Positions 24,801-44,100 of a stretch of DNA of 64,000 nucleotides are shown piece by piece. A program made the position numbers and the translations under genes. Under the pieces are notes generated by a model. The model searched no databases, was not told the DNA's origin, and saw only the letters and a program-made list of their open reading frames with translations. The DNA is taken from positions 625,356 through 689,355 of the forward strand of contig OX345645.1 in assembly GCA_947044365.1 (NCBI GenBank), read 5' to 3'. Source of the DNA: Petrosia ficiformis. Lineage: Eukaryota > Porifera > Demospongiae > Haplosclerida > Petrosiidae. Positions within the stretch are counted from its first letter, which is position 1; each line of letters begins with the position of its first letter.

Positions 24801-26810
24801 ATTCACTCATTGATTCACTCATTGGTTCACTCATTGATTCACTCATTGGTTCATTCATTGATTCACTCATTGATCATTCATTGGTACATTCATTGATTCA
24901 TTCATTGATTCACTCATTGATTCACTCATTGATTCATTCATTGGTTCACTCATTGATCATTCATTGGTACATTCATTGATTCATTCATTGGTTCACTCAT
25001 TGATTCACTCATTGATTCACTCATTGATTCACTCATTGGTTCACTCATTGGTTCACTCATTGGTTCACTCATTGGTTCACTCATTGGTTCACTCATTGGT
25101 TCATTCATTGGTACACTCATTGATTCATACATTGGTTCACTCATTGATTCACTCATTGATTCACTCATTGATTCACTCATTGGTTCACTCATTGATTCAC
25201 TCATTGATTCACTCATTGGTTCACTCATTGGTTCACTCATTGATTCACTCATTGGTTCACTCATTGGTTCACTCATTGGTACATTCATTGGTCCATCTAT
25301 TCATACATTCATTCACACATATCTTTCCTACTCAGAGTTGATCCAGATAGCACGTTATTCGAAGATATGAAAAGACTAAAAGAGTCAGAAAATATAGACC
25401 ATATACTGCTACATACAGTATTCGATGACAAGTTTCCCTACAGTCCTCCATTTGTTAGAGTGGTGCGTCCAGTCATAAAAGGGGGATATATATTAGCAGG
25501 TGGAGCTATATGTATGGAGCTACTTACACCACAGGTAACTGAATGTTATTCACGTTCACCTTGACCTCAGAAAAATGTTCATAACTCTAGTTTAGAATCA
25601 TTAACAATCTTTTTTACCTGCACTATTTTCTTTTATTATCCTTATTAGTGTGTGTCAAATTTCAATCCATTGCTTCATTATTGAGTTACAGTATAATCAT
25701 GTATTAACATTATGACATTTAAACTATACACTATAATACATATAAAGTCATCACATCCTAATTTTGAAGTCATTGTGAATGTGAACAGACTTTAGCTTAC
25801 AAACTAAACATTTTGGGCAACAAGCTTCCTAAATCTTGTTAATACATATTATATACATGTACCCTACTTTCTATGCTAACATAGGGATGGAGCAGTGCTT
25901 ATACAATGGAAGCTGTAGTATTACAAATTAGTGCTACCCTCGTCAAAGGAAAGGCACGGATCATGTTTTCTCAAGCTAAGGTATATACAAAGCTATAGTG
26001 AATGAAGTTAATAATGGAGACACTGCATCAATAAAACCAGCTGATAATTGAGTTTCATACAGCAGAGGGAATTCCCCCAACCCACTCCTACATTTAAGAA
26101 CAAATTTGCTTCAACATGCAACAACATCTCAGCTACATATATTCTGGGGTCGCACAAGCAACCTCAGAGGGCCTAAATTAAAATAGGGTCGCACAAGCCA
26201 CCTCAGAGGGCCTAAATTTAAACAATATTCTAGGATAACACATTGTCAACATACCACCACACCCCCTCAGGAGCAGTGTACTTCACATAATCGATTATTT
26301 CCCCTCCCTAACAAAACTCCAGTATGATACTAGTATCTACATGTGTGTATTTACTCTTATTGTTTTGGTGAATGTAGTGGCATAGTAGTGAGAGCATAAA
26401 ATTGTGAATCGGGGAATTTTGAGTTCAAATATTAGCATGTACATGTACATGGGATGGGATGGGATTCTTCTCTATTGTGAATTTGTGTATTAGTCTCTCC
26501 ATGACGTGATACAAGCTAGCTTGGGTGTCTTTATTAATTAATTATTTTATTTTATATTATAGGGTGAAAGTTACTCGCTGGCCAAAGCACAACATACTTA
26601 CAAATCATTAGTCAAGATACACGAAAAAAGTGGTAAGTATGTTTCCATCCATTTGTTCATCTCTATAAATTCTGGGGAGATATATAGCCTGGAATATTTG
26701 AGTCTTTGTCCATGCCCTCCTATAAAGGGCATATGTTGATTGTCAACCAAACCTTACCTATTCATTTCTATATTCCAGGATGGTTCACACCACCTAAGGA
26801 TGAAGGCTAA
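21806..26810 (+). CDS. UBE2Q: UBE2Q-family ubiquitin-conjugating enzyme E2
   Basis: UBE2Q proteins are E2 enzymes with an N-terminal RWD-like region, and can ubiquitinate hydroxyl residues. Ten exons: 21806-21961, 22084-22206, 23250-23354, 23826-24010, 24153-24340, 24391-24451, 25336-25534, 25885-25980, 26563-26632, 26779-26810; 1215 nt, 404 aa. The N-terminus has [20 protein letters not shown]. Exon 4 is very acidic ([20 protein letters not shown]). The UBC core starts at [17 protein letters not shown] and has [10 protein letters not shown], then [12 protein letters not shown] with the catalytic Cys, then [20 protein letters not shown], and ends WFTPPKDEG. Intron phases agree at every junction. 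Introns carry four tandem arrays and a dispersed element. Confidence 0.96.
22310..22545. repeat. ACATGTACATATAAAC array in UBE2Q intron
   Basis: Irregular repeats of ACATACATGTACATATACAT and relatives; TACATGTA makes it self-complementary. A separate TACTGTATGATACTGTAC array follows at about 22620-22720. The rest of this 1-kb intron shows nothing further. Confidence 0.85.
23578..23800. repeat. TCATTCCCAGTCTCATATG tandem array
   Basis: About seven imperfect copies of a ~32-bp unit (GTCATAGTCCAGTCTCATTC, CCAGTCTCATAT) in the UBE2Q intron before the acidic exon. Confidence 0.88.
24480..25320. repeat. 12-bp TTCACTCATTGA/G satellite in UBE2Q intron
   Basis: Roughly 65 tandem copies of TTCAYTCATTGR (12 bp). 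Because 12 is divisible by 3, both strands give long false ORFs (His-Ser-Leu-Ile/Val on +, Met-Ser-Glu-Pro on -). Confidence 0.95.
25541..25795 (-). mobile_element. Dispersed nonautonomous element, family B, copy 1
   Basis: Complement of the form that starts CTAAAGTCTGTTCACATTCA and runs through TTAGGATGTGATGACTTT, GTGTATAGTTTAA, GCAATGGATTGAAATTTGAC to TTCTGAGGTCAAGGTGAACG. Its two ends are imperfect inverted repeats around TTCACRTTCAC. It begins seven bases after the exon-7 donor of UBE2Q. No coding capacity. Confidence 0.6.
26110..26225. repeat. Short direct repeat in UBE2Q intron
   Basis: Two copies of GGTCGCACAAGC(A/C)ACCTCAGAGGGCCTAAATT about 45 bp apart. No further structure seen. Confidence 0.6.
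26374..26480 (+). repeat. tRNA-derived SINE-like sequence
   Basis: TGGCATAGTAG at about 26378 fits the A-box consensus. GAGTTCAAAT near 26420 resembles a B box (GGTTCGAATCC) at tRNA-like spacing. The 5' part resembles the sequence at 38911 (GTGGCATAGTGGTTAGAGC). It is not a functional tRNA. Confidence 0.4.
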
Positions 26811-27974
26811 CAAAGCTTCCTGACCCACTCTCTCTCTCTCTGTCTCTTTTCTCAATTTCATTTTCTCTTATAACAATCATCTAAAGACTATATCTATTTG
26901 TTCATTTAGCTGTATAGTTTGTTTGTACATGAGCTGTATTGTGTGTTGGTATGTGTGTTTGCTATAACAGCTGGTAGAAGATATTCACTCGTTCCAGACA
27001 TTCTTTTACAAAGATTTTATCATTTTTTGTTGCTATATTATGTTTATTTATATTAATTAATTATTAATGAACTGATCGGCCAGAAACCAATTCAAAAAGG
27101 GTTTGGTACTATCAGCTATATCTACCACTCATAAATATATATTCACATATATATAACAAAATTAGGTTTATCATCAACGTTTGGTTCATCCTCTACCTTG
27201 AGTAAATGGAACTACACTTATTTCTTCATGTTATTGCATGAGTACTTCATGTGTGTGCTTCACTCAAATGATAATTAGTCACATGACCACTAATCATGTG
27301 ATCATCATTCTTCATGAGTACTAATAACTGCATGTGTGTGCTTCACTCAAATGATAATTAGTCACATGACCACCAATCATGTGATGATCATTAACAGAAT
27401 TAAACACTAGGCCACTTCCACATAACAACCCTACATATGTATACTTACGTAGAGTTGTTGCTAAGGTACCACTCCCAGTTTTGATATCCCTATGTGTGAT
27501 CTTTCATTTTAAAAATTATTTTTTTAATGGTTCATTAACCACCTGGCACTTGATTACTCAAAGTATTATAATATTTGTTTACAACTACTCATGCCAAGTT
27601 ATGGAAGTTGTTGGATAGTTTTCACCACAGAGAAGGGGCTAGTATTTTCCAGGGTCTGGAGCTTAGCAAGTTCTTGAAAACACAATTTTTGCGTAAACTT
27701 CAATTACTTCAAATATACAAGTTATTAAGGTAGGGAACCCAGCCCTACATGCATATTTGCTTGTCACATCAATATTGGAGAAATTAATTGTCAATAAATT
27801 CATAATTTTTATAATTTAACTAAAATATATTATTATTATACATACAACCAATGGAAGAACTACAACAGCACTTGTATCACACGAACTTTTAGCTGATTTA
27901 GAACATTATACATGTAATAATTATTATCTTAAATAAATATGTCTCTTGAATCAAACAGCTACTAATTAAATTTA
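26811..27974. other. Convergent intergenic gap UBE2Q / WASL
   Basis: 1.16 kb without a recognisable gene. It has a (CT)n run near 26826-26845 and a direct repeat at about 27227-27390: two ~80-bp copies with GTGTGCTTCACTCAAATGAT, AATTAGTCACATGACCAC and CATGTGAT. Otherwise AT-rich 3'UTR-like sequence. Confidence 0.6.
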
Positions 27975-30900
27975 TTAGTCCCATTCTTCATCATCCTCAT
28001 CAAAATCTTCATCATCGTCATCATCTGTGATGAAATTAAAGGGTTAAAAATTAAAACATCATCATGGGTTAAAATTAATGGCATGCAAAGGGTTAAAAAT
28101 TACATCACATACAAGAAGGGGTTAAAAATTAAAACACGTACCACTTTCATCCTGAATCACTTTAGCCCTCATTTCTAGTGCGCGAGCTAAAGCCCCTGCC
28201 ATTCCAATACCCTCGTCTTTATCTTTATCAGTATCATCCTCTCTTGTACCTTCACTTACCTGAAATAATGATATTAAAAACATGAATGAGTGTATTTTGT
28301 ATATAGAGCAGTGTTGTGTTAATTATGTAACTAAAACCCTTTTTAGTAAGTAGATGTATATTGATACTATATAACAGGTCTATTGTAATAACTAAAGTTA
28401 ACTAAACTAAAACCTTTTAGTGGACCGAATATAGTTAATTAGAAAAAGTAATAATCATACTATAACTAAAAGTGGTTATTATTGTCAAACTAAAATAACA
28501 CTACTGTAATCAGAGAGGTAAGTGGCAAGGAGATTAATGAGAAAGTGACATAGTCATACTCACATGTTTAAGTTGAAAACCGGTGCGTATACTAGCCATG
28601 AGATTTCCTCGTGCTTCATCAATGACTGGAAGAGTACTACTAGGTTTTGAAGATGAGGGAGGTGGTGGCGGAGGACCACCTCTACCTCCTGGGGGAGGGG
28701 GCGGAGGTGCAGGGGCACCTATAGATAGATAGATTGTTATGATTTTCATTGAAATGTTTTTTATTGAGAAAACAGGATATTTGAAAGTTGTAAGAGTCGG
28801 TATGATTCTAGCTCTCAATCCTCTCACACACTTGGATTAAGACATTGATATTAGGTACATTGTATCTAATACATGTATATCTAGGATAGCTCTGGTTGGA
28901 AATAGCTGAACATCTATTAATTGATAATAGTTTTGTTTTATTATTACAACGAAAACCCTGACTCATCAATACATTTCACAGTCTCTTGTACACACACATC
29001 ATAATATCAATATACTAATATAAACACATCATCATAGCACATTCTTTAGGACATACTAACACCACATTACAAATTCACAACACAATATAACACACACACA
29101 CACGCACTACTTACTATACTCATCGATCCTTACCTACTGGTGGTGGTGGAGGAGGAGGAGGAGGTGGAGGAACGTTACCTCCTCCTGGTGGTGGAGGAGG
29201 TCCTCCTCTTGGAGGTGGAGGAGGTGGGCCTCTGCCTCCACCACGAGATGGAGGAGGAGGTGGTGGAGCACCACGCCCTTGGTGCCCGTGGGGAGGAGGA
29301 GGAGGTCCAGATTTTTTTGAAGCTTCAAGCTGTCGGTTTGCCTCTTGAATTCCACCATTCTTTTCTACAAAATCGTAAATGAATTTAGCAGTGTCTTTAT
29401 CTTTGAGTTGATCCTCAGTGACTCCAACTTTATCTAAAAGATTCTTCCAATCAGGACTAATATTACTACTCTATAAAAATAGATGGATGAGTAGATGGAT
29501 AGATAGATACATGTATTATCATACATATAATGAATCAATGGATACATTATTAGTTAAACAGACAGGGTAAATGACAGCTGAATAGAACAGATTGAAGCTA
29601 AATAGGGAAGTTAATAATAATATTAACACAACATCTAACAGCTTAGTAGAATATAAAACTGCTCAAGAACAAGGTGATAGTCACATGTACACAAGTGCTA
29701 ACATACTCAGTACAACATAACAACTATTATAGCACATTTCTACATACTTACATTAAATGCTCCAGTATTTGGATCCCAGCCAACATGAGCCAAATGTCTG
29801 CACAAAACAACAAAACAATAATTATTACAAACTGTTTTATTACAATTAATGTGATGTAATAGTAAAATGCCATTGGCTACAGGTCACATGATCTCATTAG
29901 TGTGTGAATGAGTTATGTACAGAGAAAATAACACAAAGTAATGTTTATGTATAGTGAGAGTGAAAAAATGAAAATATGTTAGAAATGGACATAAGTACAT
30001 CATATATAGATGATATACTTAGTGGTATAACTATATACATAAGTAGTGGGTTGTATAAACCAAGGACATACTCTTAATAAGGTATAGAATAGCGATATTT
30101 ATTTGTTAGCAACACACAAAAAGACATAAAGATATACCCACCTGAAATCGGTAGGCAATCCAATATCTGCTTTAGTAATTTTTTTCCCTCCCTTCGGAGC
30201 TTGTGGTCTACCCTTTTTATCACCTACAGTATATGGATCACTAGTAGATACGTTGACAGGAGGACGAGCAATCATTGTTGCCGGTTTCTGTGTAGGAGCA
30301 ACTATGCCATCGGACCGATTTGGCTGAGATCTCATTGCTATATCAATTAACATCGTTTCATTAGTATAGTTTAGTTATACAGTGGAACTTACTGGATCTT
30401 CTAGCAAACTGGATCTTTGTTTCAACTGCTTGACGAAATTTCGTTGCTTCTTGATTGCTAGCAAAATTTAGCCCTACCATAAATTTCTAAGCAATTGTAT
30501 AAAAAAGTTAATTTATTTTCTGTGATAATATTTGAACTTACATCTCCAGGAAATGAATGGAAGTAAGGTTTGTCAGCATTGTATTTGAATAGATCGTAAA
30601 GTTCCTGCTCAAATATTACAGTACGAGCCTAAGAATACATACCCAAGTGAAGAAATGATTTAAAAATGAACATTTGGCACACTGTCTGAATATAATTAAA
30701 TTAAAATCTATTCATTTTCATGATGACTTCAAAATTATGACTCTATATGTAATATAGTGTATAGTTTAATGTCATAAGGTTAATACATGATTATACTGTA
30801 ACTCAATAACTTATATGTACTATAGTGTATAGTTTATTGTCATAATGTTAATACATGATTATACTGTAACTAAATAATGAAGCTATGGATTGAAATTTGA

Positions 30901-31245
30901 CATACACAAAAAAAAACTGGAAGGATAAATACATAAAAATGGTGCATGTAATATTATATTTGTTTTATACTTACAGATATGTCAATTAATCTAATGAAAT
31001 ACGATTTCAAACTATTGTCTTTCACAAAACACACAACACCGGTACGAAACTTAGTCCATTGGTTTGGGCTTGGGTGAGCATGAAACATCTGAACTACAGC
31101 AGTGGCTTTAGTCTAAAGAGAAATGGAAGAAACTACATCCAATTAATAATGAAGGTAATTAATTATTTACCTGTTTTCTTTGACCTATAACAGTAAATAC
31201 AATCTGATTCTCCTCTTCAGAGAGAAGCGAAGACGGCTCATTCAT
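27975..31245 (-). CDS. WASL: WASL / N-WASP actin nucleation-promoting factor
   Basis: N-WASP couples Cdc42 and PIP2 to Arp2/3-driven actin branching. Ten exons: 31171-31245, 30975-31112, 30542-30628, 30393-30486, 30142-30337, 29752-29797, 29134-29470, 28564-28718, 28142-28259, 27975-28024; 1296 nt, 431 aa. Domain order: WH1 at ~1-130 ([38 protein letters not shown]), basic patch ([20 protein letters not shown]), CRIB/GBD ([15 protein letters not shown]), GBD helix ([19 protein letters not shown]), polyproline region, one WH2 ([17 protein letters not shown]), central helix ([18 protein letters not shown]) and acidic tail ending EDDEEWD. Only one WH2 is seen, as in WASP; vertebrate N-WASP has two. 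Divergent from BLM. Confidence 0.96.
28325..28500. mobile_element. Dispersed ACTAAAA-rich element, family C
   Basis: AT-rich segment with TAACTAAAACCCTTTTTAGT, CTAAACTAAAACCTTTTAGT and CATACTATAACTAAAAGTGG, which form internal inverted repeats around CTAAAA/TTTTAG. Similar segments occur at 19428-19515, 32430-32482, 36318-36478, 57262-57350 and 59765-60080. Confidence 0.5.
30712..30952 (+). mobile_element. Dispersed element, family B, copy 2
   Basis: Lies in a WASL intron. Shares GATGACTTCAAAATTATGAC, TATAGTGTATAGTTTAATGT, ATTGAAATTTGACATACAC and AATGGTGCA with copies 1, 3 and 4. It has an internal duplication of the GTATAGTTTAATGTCATAA block and is truncated at both ends. Confidence 0.55.
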
Positions 31246-31451
31246 TCTGAAAATTCTTTCTATCTATGGACTATTGGTAAACCACACTTCACAAGTCTGT
31301 TTTATTACAGCAGCCAAGAGTTATGAACTAATGTATGACTTAGCTTGTGGGCGGAGTTAGTTAGCAACTAGCCACACCCATTAACCACACTCACGAGGTG
31401 TGGCTTCACTTATAGGCCACGCCTATATTGTACTGAGCGGGAAACTGAAGC
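31246..31451. promoter_or_regulatory. Bidirectional promoter gap, WASL / BLM
   Basis: 206 bp between start codons. Holds GTGGGCGGAG (~31347), GCCACACCCA (31371-31380), GGTGTGGC (31397-31404) and GCCACGCC (31416-31423), i.e. GC/CACCC boxes in both orientations, and GAGCGGGAAAC just before BLM, which resembles an E2F site (TTTSGCGS core is imperfect). Function inferred. Confidence 0.6.
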
Positions 31452-38710
<7,259 letters not shown>

Positions 38711-38910
38711 AGTACTGCTGATGGAATAACAATTATTTATTTATATAATGACAATTACATTTCATATACCAATTAAATTTCAAATTAATTGTTCAATGAA
38801 TAGAAGTGAAGGACTAACCATCCTAAAGTGAATAGAAGTGAAGTTATATAGGACTAACCATCCTAAAGTGTTTATAAACTGATGAAGGAAAGACTAACAA
38901 AAGGGAATTA

Positions 38911-39020
38911 AGCAATGTGGCATAGTGGTTAGAGCTTGGGCCTCTTGATTGCAAAGTCAGTGGTTCTGGTTCTGGGCATGCTGTTGAGAGTAGTTTCTTC
39001 TGTGGACTTTATCAGAAAGA
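38911..39020 (+). repeat. tRNA-derived SINE-like sequence
   Basis: ATGTGGCATAGTGGTTAGAG (from ~38916) has an exact A-box consensus match (TGGCATAGTGG). AGTGGTTCTGGTTCTGGGC follows as a degenerate B box about 40 bp later. Lies in the 634-bp convergent gap between BLM and the T-box gene, which otherwise holds AT-rich 3'UTR-like sequence. Confidence 0.45.
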
Positions 39021-39344
39021 AATACTGCAATACACAATGCAGTAAGAGGCAATTTTAGCTGATACATTTTGTGTACAAAACAAAATGAAGTCAAAATGCT
39101 CATATGTACAACCTATTTGGTAAAAATCAATTTAAAGAATGATGACTGATACTTATAACATCATACATGTATAATATTGAAGTGTAAAACAAGTTAAAAA
39201 ACAAAATGTTCAATAATAATGTACAACCTATGCATGTACTAAAAATCAATGTTAGGTGTCATATACATGTACCTGTAATAACATCATGTGTGTACAATTT
39301 TGAAGAAACAAAATGAAATGTAAAAAAAGTTATAAGACAATATT

Positions 39345-40576
39345 TTAGGAATGGTGACTGATAGTATCAATTATAAAATCTGAATAAAGTCCAGAATCCG
39401 GTGACTGTGCCTGTGGTGGAACCATTCCAGCAAAGAAGAGGGGAGGAGGAGGTGGTAAGTAAGTTGGAAGATCTACATGAGGTGGTAGTAGTAATGGGTG
39501 GTAGCAACTTTGTGATGGAGATGGTTGATGAATAAACGATTGACGATTAAGAAATCCCCTAGCAAATGGATTGTTATCAACTTTTAGTTTAGTGATCTGT
39601 TAACAGAAGAGAAAATAAATCTCATGAACTTAATCAAGAGAGTAAAATATTGAAACTTACAGCACTACTTTGGTATGAGGTGACAGCAATGAATGTAGTA
39701 TTTTTTAGAGGGAATACCATTTGTGGCATATGGGGAGTAATGGGTTTGATAATGATTTGAATGGTATACTTGTGCATTGTATGAAGTAGAATCTACAGAA
39801 TAAAATAGTATAAATTATAAAATTATATTCATATTAATTTTTAAGTAAAATTTCTTACATTGCCATTATTGCTGTTTGAATGATGAGTGATTTTAACTGT
39901 TTTGAAACTAATCGGTTTTTTCATCCAGATTTCACCAGTATTAGGAGACAAAGGGTGAGTATAATCCATGCGAGATTCATTGTGTAATATGTCCGATTCA
40001 CTCATCACTTGCCACTGTCCACTAACAAACTTATGTCTATATTTATCAGCAAGTACAAACCGAATTGAAATTGTGTACACAGCAGAAGGTGCAAGACCAG
40101 TAGCTGTAACAAGAAGAGCAGGAAACATTCTCCTATACAAAAAGTAAAAAGGTGTTAAACTAGAAATCAGCTGATTGAAGCTACAAAACATTGAATAACA
40201 ACAATTTTATTTACCTTCCTGATTTTGTAACGATCATTTCATTTCCTACTGAAGAAAAAGCCTTCCACATATCTTTATCAGTGAGTACGACTGAAGGAGA
40301 ATCGACTACTTCCTCTTCCGAATCATCCTCTTCCGAATCATCCTCCTCCGTCTCGGGTTCTGATTGCTCCGTAGATGGAGCCGGAGGCGAGTAGTCGGCA
40401 AATGGAAGAGTCATTGGAGGCGAGAAGTCGGCAAATGGAAGAGTCATTGCACTGCTTCTTTCGTGGAAAAAAGATGGTAAGGGATAACTATATACTGGAG
40501 GAGGTAACTCAGGTAAGTCGTAATATAGACGATGAGGAAGATCTGGAAAAATTGGTGAAAACGATGGTTTATCCAT
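39345..40576 (-). CDS. T-box transcription factor (divergent)
   Basis: Four exons: 40215-40576, 39859-40132, 39661-39792, 39345-39596; 1020 nt, 339 aa. The T-box DNA-binding domain covers residues ~100-270: MWKAFSSVGNEMIVTKSGRR|MFPALLV, YTISIRFVLADKYRHKF, THPLSPNTGEIWM, ISFKTVKITHHS, LLHTMHKYTIQI, TTFIAVTSYQSSAITKLKVD, NNPFARGF. I cannot assign a subfamily; signature residues of Brachyury, Tbx2/3 and Tbx4/5 are not obvious. Residues ~44-67 duplicate MTLPFAD(F/Y)SPP, followed by an acidic Ser/Glu/Asp stretch. The C-terminus is Pro-rich (YLPPPPPLFF). Start is the first Met before SFSPIFP; the frame is open further upstream to 40702. Convergent with BLM. Confidence 0.93.
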
Positions 40577-41182
40577 AAGTGTATATATACTCCTATTGCT
40601 AAGTGATGCGAAGTAACAGGTGCGAATCTTATATATAGCACACTCACACTTCAAAGGTCCCTTGTAGTAGGTGTCAGCACTCTTTCTGGAATTATCGAAC
40701 AAAAGAACTGAGAAATGTTATATTACTTTGTTGTGTTCCATAGATAATTGAAGAAAGAGAAGATTGTTTTCTTACACACATACATCAATCAGATATGAGG
40801 AACAATGAAACAGCATTAATGATTATAACAATAATTAAATTTATATATATATATACCATGCATGAATGTATTATAATTTTCAATTACAAATCTCTTAAGT
40901 TGAGGGAAGATAGTATTCACACACAACACAATCAATAGGTACATAGGTACCCGACATCTCTGAATGGAAGAGTACTCATACACAATGGTGTAAACACAAC
41001 TCACCTAGTACAACTCCCAACATACTTTTGATAGACTACGATTTTGTCTGAAACGAATCCACCATTGTGCACCATCAGTACATGCAACAAAAGGGTTTAT
41101 AATTTTGAGATATAAATATTATAATTATGCAGTAAGATGCAAAAATGGTAAAAATAATGATAAACAAACTATGTAAATATTT
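40577..41182. other. Gap between T-box start and DDX59 stop
   Basis: 606 bp, no clear gene. AT-rich, with a short TATATA run at ~40850. It must hold the T-box promoter or 5'UTR and the DDX59 3'UTR; no conserved motif stands out. Confidence 0.5.
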
Positions 41183-44100
41183 TTAATGTTTTCTTCTTCT
41201 GAATTCTTTTCCTTTTACTAAGTTCATCAATGTTTCTCTACAATAACAAAATTTGAACGCAGTTAGTTCATATGAACAAACTTGTTTTACCTGTTATGAT
41301 AGTCTAACTTTTGGTGTTTGTTACCACCATGGCTGTCATGATCAATGTTTTTCCTCTTTCTTCTTTCTCGTTGAAGAGAAAGGTGGCGTGAAGAGACTAA
41401 TTCAGATGGTAAAGTGACTTTCATTGGCTCAAAAAGTTCAACAATGTCGACAAAAATACCTGTAATATGTGAAATCATCTGTTGACATTAGTTTTAGTCA
41501 TGTAAAATTAGAATCATAGAGTTGAAATTGCTCATTATAAATTCATGACTGCTATGGAAATGCAGATATAATGTATGTGTACATTGTGTAGTAATTAACA
41601 AGGAAAGAGTATATTATATGTGGCTATGAATTTATAATGAACTCCATTCTGATTCTAGCTTATTATGAATCTTCCATTAACTGTCTGAAGGTACCTCAAC
41701 TATAAGCAAGTTTTAATTGAATTCAAATTAATATAAATTTAGCAATATTCTTTCATTATTTAACACATTTAATGTGTTAAATACTAAGACTCTTTGGTAT
41801 CTTAAAATCCTATTTGTTAATTTTTTAATTGCATCAATTATACATACTATCAAATCACTAGGCCTCTGTAGCAGGGTACTGTACCCTTTTATATGTTACT
41901 ATATATATAGTACCTTTAAACCTGTAAGAATACATCAGGGTTCTCACTAGGTGGTCTAGGCTCCTGTAGCAGGGTACTGTACCCTTTTATATGTTACTAT
42001 ATATATAGTACCTTTAAACCTGTAAGAATACATCAGGGTTCTCACTAGGTGGTCTAGGCCTCTATAGCAGGGTACTGTACCCTTTTATATGTTACTATAT
42101 ATATATAGTACCTTTAAACCTGTAAGAATACATCAGGGTTCTCACTAGGTGGTCTAGGCTCCTATAGCAGGGTACTGTACCCTTTTATATGTTACTATAT
42201 ATATAGTACCTTTAAACCTGTAAGAATACATCAGGGTTCTCACTAGGTGGTCTAGGCTCCTGTAGCAGGGTACTGTACCCTTTTATATGTTACTATATAT
42301 ACAGTACCTTTAAACCTGTAAGAATACATCAGGGTTCTCACTAGGTGGTCTAGGCCTCTATAGCAGGGTACTGTACCCTTTTATATGTTACTATATATAT
42401 AGTACCTTTAAACCTGTAAGAATACATCAGGGTTCTCACTAGGTGGTCTAGGCTCCTGTAGCAGGGTACTGTACCCTTTTATATGTTACTATATATATAG
42501 TACCTTTAAACCTGTAAGAATACATCAGGGTTCTCACTAGGTGGTCTAGACTCCTGTAGCAGGGTACTGTACCCTTTTATATGTTACTATATATATAGTA
42601 CCTTTAAACCTGTAAGAATACATCAGGGTTCTCACTAGGTGGTCTAGGCTCCTGTAGCAGGGTACTGTACCCTTTTATATGTTACTATATATATAGTACC
42701 TTTAAACCTGTAAGAATACATCAGGGTTCTCACTAGGTGGTCTAGGCCTCTGTAGCAGGGTACTGTACCCTTTTATATGTTACTATATATATAGTACCTT
42801 TAAACCTGTAAGAATACATCAGGGTTCTCACTAGGTGGTCTAGGCTCCTGTAGCAGGGTACTGTACCCTTTTATATGTTACTAGTACCATTCTCAGGTTA
42901 CTGATAACTGTTTTTATCATTACATCCTTCAATTTTACCTTTGTTCTCATTGTTGATGAAAGTAATAGCCCAGCCTGGAGAATCTAGTCGTCCAGCACGT
43001 CCAACCTATTCAAGATATAAATAATCACCTATTCTATTATAATCAGATATGTATTCCAAGAGGTATAAGATTCAATGAGAAACACACCCCATGGCAAGGG
43101 CATCACTGAGAAGAGTGAGCAAAAAATGGTGGACTATTCAATGGTGGATCATAGTAATTGTAGATACTCTGAAAGCTATGCATAGATGTGCCAGTATATA
43201 AGTAATTATCTTAGAGGTGGTTAATTCATCTGAGTGGTGTGATGAGTGGTTGTTCTTCCTGACCATTGTAGCATTCATTTTCTGAATTTTGTTTTGCATG
43301 ACCTAACAAACACTGCACCCTCCTCTAGTCTCATCTCAGACCGCCACGCCCTATGGGCGAAAGACGTCTTCGCACATAGGGTGGGGGTCTCTGGGGACTA
43401 GACTACCCCTCCTCTGCATCTAATGTATGTATTAAATACCTGATGAATAAACTCCTCTATTGAAGATGGCATGTCAAAATTGAAAACCTAAAATAAAAAA
43501 TATACTATAACTTTAAATTTTATTACTAATCACCATGACAACTATAATGAATACATAATTATATTTTAGGATGATAACTTCTGCTTACATTCATAATTAC
43601 CTCAAATTAGGATGTGATGACTGTATAAGTACATGTACTATAGTGTATAGTTTAATGTCATAAGGTTAAAAATTATAAATTATACTGTAATTCAATAATG
43701 AAGAAATGGATTGAAACATGAAAATGGTGCAGGTTGATCAACCCAAATTAACATTTGATTGAAGTCAAGAATGTTATCTCAACTGAATACCTGCTGAACT
43801 TTCTGTAGATTCAATCCTCGAGCTAGAATTCCCGTAGCAACCACAACTTCATATCTCCCATCTGAAATACCAGTTAAGATGAAAGACCGTCTTTCCTGAG
43901 CCATTTCACCATGGATTGCAACAGCTGCAATGTCACATACCTAGAAATGAATAATGAATAACAGAAAAGCCAGCTAAGATGAATGGACAGACAGATAGGT
44001 GAGAAATGACTACATAGATTCATTGAACAACTGAACGACTGACCAGCTGAACAAAATTAATGATTCTTTTCCTTCCACTTTCAATACATTATAAATGGAT

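Noticed and set aside
24950..25341. Long complementary ORFs ([10 protein letters not shown] on +, MSEPMSES on -)
   Set aside because: Frames forced open by a 12-bp intronic repeat in UBE2Q.
29134..29358. Leu/His-rich minus-strand ORF and Val/Glu-rich + ORF over the polyproline region
   Set aside because: Shadow frames of the CCN/GGN-rich WASL polyproline exon; the WASL frame is fixed by CRIB and WH2 on both sides.
38911..39020. Functional tRNA gene
   Set aside because: An A box is present but the B box is degenerate and I could not fold acceptor, anticodon and T arms into a cloverleaf.
40577..40702. Upstream in-frame start of the T-box protein (MFDNSRKSADTYYKG...)
   Set aside because: The frame is open but the sequence has no T-box family similarity or supported acceptor; the Met at 40576 gives a compact N-terminus. 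Not excluded.
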